DNA of 15,200 bases from Desulfobacteraceae bacterium (GTDB lineage Bacteria > Desulfobacterota > DSM-4660 > Desulfatiglandales > Desulfatiglandaceae), in contig CP070700.1 in assembly GCA_020349865.1 (NCBI GenBank), positions 4,872,953 to 4,888,152 on the forward strand, given 5' to 3'. The notes under the pieces are model-generated. The model saw only the letters and a program-made list of their open reading frames with translations, was not told where the DNA came from and did no database searches. Below are positions 8,319 to 14,180 of the stretch, piece after piece. The translations under genes and the position numbers were made by a program. How positions within the stretch are numbered: the first letter of the stretch is position 1; each line of letters opens with the position of its first letter.

Positions 8319-9088
8319 GTGCGGAAGTTGCTTACAAAAAGGTCTTTGGTCGGCCTGAGTCTCTGAAGGACAACCCGACCCATTACTGTCCCGGCTGCGG
8401 TCACTCAATCGCCCATCGACTGGTGGCTGAGTGCCTTGATGAAATGGGATTGCGGGAAAAAACCATAGGTGTTCCGCCTGTTGGCTGTGCTGTGCTTGCT
8501 TACAACTATTTTAATTTTGATATGGTCGAGGCCCCGCACGGCCGGGCCCTGGCTGTGGCCACCGGTATCAAGCGCGTCCACCCGGATAAGTTCGTCCTGA
8601 CTTACCAGGGAGATGGCGATCTGGCGGCCATTGGCACAGCCGAGACAATCCATGCAGGCAACCGAGGCGAGAGGATCTCCACAATCTTTATCAATAACGC
8701 CATTTACGGCATGACCGGTGGTCAGATGGCCCCCACGACTGTCCTGGGCCAGGATGCGACCACCGCCCCAGGGGGGCGCGATCCGAGGCTGCACGGCCAA
8801 CCAATCGATATCTCCCGCATGCTGGCCGTCAGCAATGGGGTCGTCTACATTGAGCGTTGCTCACTTAGCTCGTTTAAGCAAATCCGCAAGGCAAAAAAGG
8901 CCATCAAAAAGGCCTTCCAATGCCAGTTGGACGATCTGGGCTTCTCCCTTGTAGAACTGCTATCTCCCTGCCCGACAAACTGGAAGGTCTCACCCAAGGC
9001 TGCCTGGGCCTGGGTAAACGAGGAAATGGTCAAAACCTATCCCCTTGGCGTCATAAAAGACGTCACAGGATACGAGGATAAGAAATGA
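8315..9088 (+). CDS. 2-oxoacid:ferredoxin oxidoreductase beta subunit (TPP-binding)
   Basis: Carries the TPP diphosphate site and a 4Fe-4S cluster. The TPP motif starts at G99-D100-G101-D102 (QGDGDLAAIGTAETIHAG) and ends at INNAIYGMTGGQMAPTT, with N127/N128 as the metal-side asparagines. CPGCGH (25-30) supplies two of the cluster cysteines, with C58 and C179 or C198 as possible others. At 257 residues it is of normal length for the four-subunit enzymes. Its ATG overlaps the alpha gene stop in ATGA, and its own stop overlaps the gamma start in the same way, so the subunits are almost certainly translated together. Equivalent names: KorB or VorA. Confidence 0.92.
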   Translation: MSAEVAYKKVFGRPESLKDNPTHYCPGCGHSIAHRLVAECLDEMGLREKTIGVPPVGCAVLAYNYFNFDMVEAPHGRALAVATGIKRVHPDKFVLTYQGDGDLAAIGTAETIHAGNRGERISTIFINNAIYGMTGGQMAPTTVLGQDATTAPGGRDPRLHGQPIDISRMLAVSNGVVYIERCSLSSFKQIRKAKKAIKKAFQCQLDDLGFSLVELLSPCPTNWKVSPKAAWAWVNEEMVKTYPLGVIKDVTGYEDKK

Positions 9089-9627
9089 TTACGCGGACGA
9101 TTTTTGCAGGCTTCGGTGGCCAGGGTGTTTTGCTGATGGGCTACGTCTTGAGCCATGGGGCAATGCATAAAGGACTCAATGTCACCTACTTTCCAGCATA
9201 CGGTGCCGAGATGCGCGGGGGCACTGCCAACTGCACCGTCACCTTGTCTGAGGAAAAGATCGCTTCACCGGTAGCCTCCAACCCGGACATCCTCGTGGCC
9301 ATGAACTTCCCCTCCCTTGAGAAGTTTGAACCCACCGTGGTCAAGCAGGGCCTGATCGTTGTCAACTCCTCCCTGATTGAGGAGAGACCTTCTCGCACAG
9401 ACATCGAATTGCTTCAGGTGCCCACGGTCGAACTGGCCCGAGAGGTGGGTTCTGAGCGAGCAGGTAACATGGTTATGATCGGCGCGTTTTGTGCCAAGAC
9501 CGAACTCCTGACACTGGAGGAGACCTTTAAGGGCATGGAGGCAGCTCTCGAGGGCAAGGAAAAGTTCTTTGAACTCAACCGCAAAGGCATTGAGCGCGGC
9601 TTCGCCTTCGTAGCCGAAGGTAAGTAA
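9085..9627 (+). CDS. 2-oxoacid:ferredoxin oxidoreductase gamma subunit
   Basis: The 180-residue gamma subunit takes part in CoA binding and subunit contacts. It shows the family's GFGGQGV loop at 9-15, PAYGAEMRGGTANC at 37-50 and ASPVASNPDILVAMN, and full length for the family. It is the last gene of the operon (ferredoxin, alpha, beta, gamma; 11-nt and two 4-nt overlaps). No convincing stem plus T-tract follows the stop; the 56-bp gap to the convergent remnant at 9684 is only T-rich. Equivalent name: KorC or VorC. Confidence 0.9.
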   Translation: MITRTIFAGFGGQGVLLMGYVLSHGAMHKGLNVTYFPAYGAEMRGGTANCTVTLSEEKIASPVASNPDILVAMNFPSLEKFEPTVVKQGLIVVNSSLIEERPSRTDIELLQVPTVELAREVGSERAGNMVMIGAFCAKTELLTLEETFKGMEAALEGKEKFFELNRKGIERGFAFVAEGK

Positions 9628-9683
9628 TCGGCGTTTTCTCTCACAGATTGCTTGTCTTCATTTTCCTTTTTCTATTTCAAAAA

Positions 9684-10028
9684 TCAGTATTCTCCCATCA
9701 ATATATTCACAGGGATCCAGGCATCGAATATGGGCCTTTTTCCCGTCCCGTGACAAATCCAGCTTTCTCGGATATATCTCGCTAAAAAGGCCGGGTCGGC
9801 CACACGCTCGACCTTGATCCCTCGAAAAGATGAGTTGGTAAGCACTATCAGAGCAACCAGGGCATTGGAGGGCAAGACGTTGGTCAGGTCAGTCACAAAT
9901 CGCTCTGGCCTTATTGGCTGCTCGTTGTAAGAAAACTCCTCAATGGCCGACATGTGTTCAGTTCTTTTGCGGGCAATCAAGTCGGGGTATTTCTTATCTC
10001 CTTTGCCTTTACAATGAATTGGGGACAA
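9684..10028 (-). pseudogene. Collapsed remnant of an acetolactate-synthase-like TPP enzyme
   Basis: A 114-codon frame that reads as pieces of the C-terminal half of a large TPP enzyme. PIRPERFVTDLTNVLPSNALV resembles the stretch opening the TPP domain. It is joined directly to VALIVLTNSSFRGIK, which resembles the NN(S/G)xxGxIK segment normally some 80-100 residues later, and so skips the GDG metal-binding core. VADPAFLARY and GKRPIFDAWIPVN resemble the remaining C-terminal strands, again with residues missing between. The first dozen codons overlap the 3' end of the hydrolase gene in another frame, so the true homology starts near 10000. No N-terminal domains are present. I read it as a non-functional fossil with in-frame internal deletions. 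An independent short protein is possible but less likely. Confidence 0.45.
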
Positions 10029-10680
10029 ATGATCGAATGAATTTCTTTACTTCGTCTTTTCCTGCATAGACCCCATAATGGCCTTCACACAGCAAGTCGG
10101 CGTCAAGGGACAAAAGGAGATCGAGAGATTTAAGATAGTCCTCCCTGTTGGAAAGAAGGCTTTCGTCCAGGGGCCCGTGCACATCCTGCCCAAAGAGCAC
10201 CTTGAGCCCATGGGATTCAGTCACATAGACAACAGAACCGGGGGAATGTCCCGGTGTATGAATGGCCTCTATGTAACGGTTCCCTAATTGGACCTGTTCA
10301 CTTGGAAGGGATAATTTCCTTTCAATCACAAAAGGCTCAAGCCTTGCCCCGTACCAGGTGGCTGCCGTTACGCTGTCATCTCCTGCTTCCAGAAATCCAG
10401 CATCCAGCTCATGGGCCACGGCCTGACACCCGGTCGTGTCTTTCACGTCCTTTGCTCCGCCTGTATGGTCATAGTGACAGTGGGTAATGAGGAGATACTC
10501 GATATATTCCACGTACACGCCGCATGATTGGACGTTGTTAAAAAGCCTTTCAGTAGATCTGCCGCATCCAGCATCCACAAGGGCAGCATGACCATCAAAA
10601 TTGATCAAATAAATGGCAGCGTCCTCGTGAGAAGTGAATTCACTGCCGCCTACCTGGAATACCTCATCTGTTATTTTCAT
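10009..10680 (-). CDS. Metallo-beta-lactamase-fold hydrolase
   Basis: A 223-residue single-domain MBL-fold protein with every metal-binding residue: HCHYDH (H67, H69, D71, H72), H145 in HTPGHSPGS, D166 in FGQDVHG and H201 in CEGHYG. The pattern fits the glyoxalase II-like, two-metal hydrolases that act on thioesters, lactones or similar bonds. The substrate cannot be told, and no rhodanese or flavodiiron domain is attached. The ATG start at 10680 is backed by a weak GGTGA 5 nt upstream and by the expected first strand (VGGSEFTSHEDAAIYLI). No signal peptide, so cytoplasmic. It runs towards the 2-oxoacid oxidoreductase operon, with the TPP-enzyme remnant in between. Confidence 0.87.
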   Translation of the reverse strand: MKITDEVFQVGGSEFTSHEDAAIYLINFDGHAALVDAGCGRSTERLFNNVQSCGVYVEYIEYLLITHCHYDHTGGAKDVKDTTGCQAVAHELDAGFLEAGDDSVTAATWYGARLEPFVIERKLSLPSEQVQLGNRYIEAIHTPGHSPGSVVYVTESHGLKVLFGQDVHGPLDESLLSNREDYLKSLDLLLSLDADLLCEGHYGVYAGKDEVKKFIRSFVPNSL

Positions 10681-10772
10681 TGTTTCACCGGCTTTTTGTT
10701 GAACTAATGTGCTTTTCTGGAAAATGAGTGCCTCATTTTTTTAGTGGCGGACAGATATGGCTTAAGGGATAT

Positions 10773-11025
10773 GGTCATGATGTCTTTTCTAAGTGACTGT
10801 CGAGAGGCCTTCGTTATTTCAACGGGGTTACGGAATGGGGGACCCCCTGACCCCGAGCGAAGGCGAGGGGAACAGGGAAGGGGTAGGCGTGCCCGCCAGG
10901 GCGGGCATTACACATCTGTAACCCCTTGAAACTGGTAACCCGCCCCGAAGGGGTGGGAGTCCACGCAAAGCACGGACAAATGACCAGGCCGGGAGACTTG
11001 GAATCGAAGAAAAGACATCATAACC
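10773..11025. repeat. Nested inverted-repeat block, possible MITE or structured RNA
   Basis: Outer arms at 10773-10790 (GGTCATGATGTCTTTTCT) and 11008-11025 are inverted copies matching at 17 of 18 positions. Inside, 10817-10831 (TTTCAACGGGGTTAC) and 10918-10931 are inverted copies, identical apart from one extra base. Within those lie a perfect hairpin at 10890-10907 (TGCCCGCC, 2-nt loop, GGCGGGCA) and an imperfect one at 10847-10875 (CTG-CCCC with GGGG-CAG). Between the middle and outer right arms is another, at 10939-10957 (CCCGCCCC, GAA loop, GGGGTGGG with one G-T pair). The block is much richer in G and C than the AT-rich DNA after it. The short open frames through it have no family features. 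No target-site duplication was checked beyond the arms. Confidence 0.6.
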
Positions 11026-11247
11026 AATCCAGTCAAAAGAATATAAATCATGATCTGGTACTCATTTTCCGGAAGAACCACTAACTTGTATAAGTCTACC
11101 ACTTATAGAATCAATTTAAAAGCTTGTTGGTTAGCTTGCTCTAAAATGTGAAAGTATATGCTAAATTGGTCATATTGTGTGATCTAATAGTGACATAAAT
11201 CTCAAATCCGAATGCTCAAAATTCAAAACAACAGAAATCGTAACAGG

Positions 11248-11388
11248 TTAGCTGTTTGAAAGTGGCGCAAAAAAGGCCGTGGGTATCGTTTGGAGAAGCC
11301 CGAATCGTTTCACTTGCGCCTGATTTCCCTTGACTTCCATTCCAATTCATCTAATCTAAAATAATAAAATGCTCCGTCAAACAGTTAA
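11248..11388. repeat. Second nested inverted repeat in gene-free DNA
   Basis: TTAGCTGTTTGA (11248-11259) and TCAAACAGTTAA (11377-11388) are inverted copies with one mismatch. GGCGCAA (11264-11270) and TTGCGCC (11314-11320) form a perfect 7-bp inverted pair inside them. The rest of 11026-11567 is AT-rich; I see no coding frame with family features in it. Confidence 0.35.
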
Positions 11389-11567
11389 GGTCCGTTTCAG
11401 GAAAATCGCCCTATGGAGACACCCCTCAAATTCTGCACGCCTTGCTCCTGAAAGGACATTCTCTGTCGTATTGGGAGCTGTCGCTGCTACCTCCGAGTGG
11501 TCAAAACAGTTTTAGGATACGGAGAAAATTCCATAAGCCATACTAAAGATGGCTGAGGAGAGTGAAA

Positions 11568-11831
11568 ATGTATGAGAGGAGGCGTTCAGCTTTTGATAGA
11601 CGCGCCGGAAAAGATAGGCGTAGAAAACATAGTCTCGCTCCCTTATCATACCGACTGACTGATAGAAGACTTGCTAAAGAGCGAAGGTCGGAAGTTGAAC
11701 GAAGAGTGGGGTGGTTGCGGATAAACAAAACTCGTGTGAGCTTCCACAGAACCAGAAACCGGGGCAGTAGAATCGATTTTAGGCCCGGCGAATCAGGCAA
11801 TAAAAGGAATTATGTTCTGTCTTTGTGGTAA
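11568..11831 (+). CDS. Small arginine-rich ERR/DRR repeat protein
   Basis: An 87-residue, very basic protein with six ERR or DRR triplets at residues 3-5, 10-12, 16-18, 32-34, 38-40 and 44-46, followed by WLRINKT. Short proteins with ERRSGxDRR repeats ending in a W(V/L)RxxK segment are common in Desulfobacterota as conserved hypotheticals; that is recollection, and no function is known to me. GAGGAGA lies 6 nt before the ATG, good support for this start. The frame also opens two codons earlier at GTG (11562), which would overlap the ribosome site. The opposite-strand frame over the same bases is a shadow. No signal peptide or membrane segment. The charge would suit nucleic acid or membrane-phosphate binding, but this is inference. 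Confidence 0.65.
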   Translation: MYERRRSAFDRRAGKDRRRKHSLAPLSYRLTDRRLAKERRSEVERRVGWLRINKTRVSFHRTRNRGSRIDFRPGESGNKRNYVLSLW

Positions 11832-12009
11832 ACAGGACCCCTCGTTTGGTTTCGGGCCTGCCCTGACACCACAATACGTTTCATCCACCTCATACTGGGA
11901 TTTGATGTTCTGAGCACTTTGTACGCCATGCCTGGCTAACCGTTAATGAATAGGAAGCTCTTCTTATGCACAATGATCTTCCCATGGCGATGTGTAATCC
12001 ACCGCGTTA

Positions 12010-12029
12010 TTTTGCCCGACGTGGCAAAA
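12010..12029 (+). other. Hairpin in the leader of the small Cys/Trp-rich protein gene
   Basis: TTTTGCC (12010-12016), a 6-nt loop and GGCAAAA (12023-12029) pair perfectly over 7 bp, about 80 nt before the start at 12112. The bases between hold further short pairings (AACC/GGTT near 12030-12043 and GGC-TAT-GCC near 12058-12066). It could be a regulatory leader or a remnant terminator; without a following T-tract a terminator on the plus strand is unlikely. Confidence 0.3.
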
Positions 12030-12111
12030 ACCTGCTTCGGTTCCGGGTAAAACCAGAGGCTATGCCGCTTATGACTTGATCCACCCCCAAAAGTATTAAG
12101 GAGATACGACA

Positions 12112-12300
12112 ATGAATCGTTGCGAACAATGCAGTTTTAGAGCCAGATATGACAAAAACCCCCGATCGATTTTGGGCCGAATATGGAAGTGGCATATTGG
12201 TTGGTGTCCAGGCTGGAAATCCTACATTAAATCCTTATCTGATGAGGAACAAAAAAAGGTCTTGAATAAATATAGCAGTGTCCGTCAAGGAATGACATAG
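12112..12300 (+). CDS. Small conserved Cys/Trp-rich protein, unknown function
   Basis: A 62-residue protein with CEQC at 4-7 and a third cysteine in GWCPGWKSY (about 30-38), plus several aromatic residues (W25, W27, W31, W35). A strong AAGGAG sits about 9 nt before the ATG, which together with the ordered composition supports a real gene. I recall similar small proteins (CxxC, then FLGRIWRWH, then CPGWKxY) as conserved hypotheticals in sulfate reducers, with no assigned role. Three Cys plus H28 could bind a metal ion; this is inference. It stands alone, with about 190 bp of featureless AT-rich DNA after it. Confidence 0.72.
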   Translation: MNRCEQCSFRARYDKNPRSILGRIWKWHIGWCPGWKSYIKSLSDEEQKKVLNKYSSVRQGMT

Positions 12301-12491
12301 TTTTCGCAAGGTTGTTGATTTTGAAACTTCACTCCAATATGTTATTGCTCAATCCTTCGGGACAATCTGTTGCAATGGCAATTAATTCCTCTCCTCAGCG
12401 TTCTCTTCTTTGAACCTATCCACTAAAATAAGGCTAGTTATCTACTGGAATCTATCATAATTTTCATTTATTTAGGGTTAAGGGGGTAGTT

Positions 12492-12566
12492 GTGGAGCAT
12501 TTTTCTTATGACATGCTGGTAGTGGGAAGTGGTGCGGCCGGCCTCCGTGCGGCTATTGCGGTGTGA
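12492..12566 (+). pseudogene. N-terminal stub of an SdhA/FrdA-type flavoprotein
   Basis: Twenty-four codons from a GTG start read VEHFSYDMLVVGSGAAGLRA then AIAV and stop at TGA. VVGSGAAGLRAAIA is the FAD-binding Rossmann start of succinate dehydrogenase/fumarate reductase, L-aspartate oxidase or a related flavoprotein, which are normally about 550-650 residues. AAGGGGG lies 7-12 nt upstream, so even the ribosome site survives. None of the three frames after the stop carries on with recognisable flavoprotein sequence, so the rest has been deleted, not shifted. Confidence 0.6.
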
Positions 12567-12966
12567 TTGGTGCCGGAACTTTATTCCTCCGACATGACAA
12601 TCCCCAGAGGATGTTAGGCGAGGGCACCTCCAAGTGCGCCTCTCCCCGAAAGGAGAGCAGATTTGTAACTTTCAAGCCATCTAGTCCAAGGAGCTCAATG
12701 GAGATCCGCTGAGGTCAATAACCTCGAAAGATGGAAACATCGAGAAGTTTTTATTTCAATATCAGGTATACAATAAGATTAAGTCTGGTTCAGCTTTCAC
12801 CTATGGAGTAGCGTATCAAACCAATAAATTGAAGTATTCTTCAGTGCGTGTAAATATCCTCATAGTATAATGCTTCTGGCTATGCGTCAGGATCAAGAGT
12901 TTATGCTGGGTATGGTTACTCTACCAGGCTACCAAGACTTTTCTTTGCATGAAGGATTTCACGCCA
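12567..12966. other. Gene-free stretch
   Basis: About 400 bp with no coding frame showing family features. It holds one 6-bp hairpin (CTCTCC 12640-12645 with GGAGAG 12652-12657) with no T-tract, so probably not a terminator. It separates the flavoprotein stub from the DUF523 gene. Confidence 0.5.
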
Positions 12967-13473
12967 TCACTTTAACGCAAAAATTCGTTCAATGAAGTTT
13001 TCGCGTATCCTGAGGTCATGTAGACGCCCATCATTCTCGACCGGGATCAGAGGAAAGTGATTCACGAACACCGCAGCGAAGATCCCTGCCCCCTTTTTAG
13101 TCGGCATAGCCTTCTCATTGTAAACCTTGAACCTTTCCATCCCGTTTGAGGGGGAATTACTCTTGAAAATGAAGCCACACAGATCTTCCTTTTCAAGCTC
13201 TTTGACCCTCTTCCAGGCATATTTGAGCATCCGGTCCGTATAATCTTTCTTTGTCCTTGAAGTGACGAGACGGGGAGACTCCGCGTCGCCCACCAGGCGA
13301 AATGCCTCCCTGGGTGTGCCAAACCCGCATTCCATCTCCGGGCATACATGGACATATTCCGCATATTGGCCTAGGGTATCGCGCAGAAACCGATCCAGTC
13401 GGTGCCCGCCGTCATAGCGAACCTGTTCGCCCAAAAGGCATGAGCTGATTCCCAGCTTTATGGTCTTTCCCAT
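12967..13473 (-). CDS. DUF523 family protein
   Basis: A 168-residue protein matching the DUF523 family: KLGISSCLLGEQVRYDGGH (6-24), HVCPEMECGFGTPREAFRL (42-60), FKSNSPSNG (103-111) and KGAGIFAA. Cysteines C12, C44, C49 and C99 are kept. The usual SPSCG motif reads SPSNG here, so one normally conserved cysteine is missing at 110. The C-terminal part (GRLHDLRIRENFIERIFA) resembles the linker that, in fused proteins, leads into DUF1722; here the protein stops at that point. Biochemical function is unknown. GGAGG lies 4 nt before the ATG. DUF1722 proteins often neighbour photolyase genes, as with E. coli ybgA-phr, and a photolyase lies about 700 bp away here on the opposite strand. Confidence 0.85.
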   Translation of the reverse strand: MGKTIKLGISSCLLGEQVRYDGGHRLDRFLRDTLGQYAEYVHVCPEMECGFGTPREAFRLVGDAESPRLVTSRTKKDYTDRMLKYAWKRVKELEKEDLCGFIFKSNSPSNGMERFKVYNEKAMPTKKGAGIFAAVFVNHFPLIPVENDGRLHDLRIRENFIERIFALK

Positions 13474-13656
13474 GGCGCCTCCGCCCTCACTGATTCTTAC
13501 GTAACGATAGAAAATATAACAGTGGCCGAAAATACTGAAAACGACAAAGGCCTTAAAAAACTATACCATAAAACTGGTTTTTTTGGTGCAGTCAATGTGC
13601 TAATAAGAATCATAGTGCAACGACCCGACGTATTCTATGCATTGAGGTATGTTTAT

Positions 13657-14097
13657 ATGGAAAAACTTGAAAAGATGAAGACACTTGCTAAGGCAAAGGA
13701 CTTCTGCGTAATGGCCACGGTTTCAGGAAGTGAGCCTCACTGCTCTCTTATGGCCTATGTTGCTGATGACCATTGCCGTGAAATATACATGGCTACACAT
13801 AAGAACACTAAGAAGTACAAGAACCTAAAAAAGAATCCGTCGGTAAGTATACTCATTGATACGAGAGAGGAGCACTCAGGGGCCAGGCTCGCAGAAGCAA
13901 AGGCTTTGACAATAGGGGGCGTTTTAAAGTGGATAGAAGACAAGGGCAAAAGAGAGGATATTCTCGGCAGACTCCTGAAAAGGCACCCCCATTTGAAAGA
14001 ATTTGTCCATCATTCGGACGCGGAGATCCTGTGCTTCAGGATCACCTCCTTCCTGCTTTTGGACGGCCTGACAGAAGCCCACTTTGAGTCTGTGTAA
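13657..14097 (+). CDS. Pyridoxamine 5'-phosphate oxidase-fold flavin-binding protein
   Basis: A 146-residue split-barrel protein of the PNPOx-like superfamily. Recognisable parts: AKAKDFCVMATVSGSEPHCSL (start of the barrel), REIYMATHKNTKKYKNLKKNP (the FMN-phosphate-binding stretch), VSILIDTR, then EAKALTIGGV and a C-terminal FRITSF strand. Such proteins bind FMN, F420 or haem; the ligand and reaction cannot be told here. The frame opens earlier, at GTG 13522 (191 residues), but the added 45 residues show no family match and lack a ribosome site, whereas TTGAGG lies 9 nt before the ATG chosen. It is divergent from the DUF523 gene and leads towards the photolyase, 83 bp on, in the same direction. 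An imperfect GCCGGG/CCCGGC stem with a 17-nt loop (14106-14134) lies in that gap, without a T-tract. Confidence 0.75.
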   Translation: MEKLEKMKTLAKAKDFCVMATVSGSEPHCSLMAYVADDHCREIYMATHKNTKKYKNLKKNPSVSILIDTREEHSGARLAEAKALTIGGVLKWIEDKGKREDILGRLLKRHPHLKEFVHHSDAEILCFRITSFLLLDGLTEAHFESV

Positions 14098-14180
14098 ACC
14101 TGCAAGCCGGGATAAACCGCTTTAAAGCCCCGGCGACCATAGCCAATGGGGCAACCTGTAACCAAAAAGGACGACTTTTC

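Noticed and set aside
10744..10929. 61-residue plus frame (and a 64-residue minus frame at 10908-11102)
   Set aside because: Both run through the inverted-repeat block, share MMSFL only because the arms are inverted copies, and have low-complexity Arg/Gly/Pro sequence with no ribosome site.
11543..11800. 85-residue minus frame
   Set aside because: It is opposite the ERR/DRR protein gene, which has a good ribosome site and regular motif pattern; the minus product shows none.
12010..12075. Cyclic-di-GMP class I riboswitch before the 62-residue gene
   Set aside because: GGCAAAA and GGCTATGCCG recall parts of that motif, but the conserved core, tetraloop and receptor cannot be laid out in order.
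13522..13656. N-terminal extension of the flavin-binding protein from GTG
   Set aside because: No ribosome site before the GTG and no similarity in the added 45 residues; the ATG at 13657 has TTGAGG upstream.
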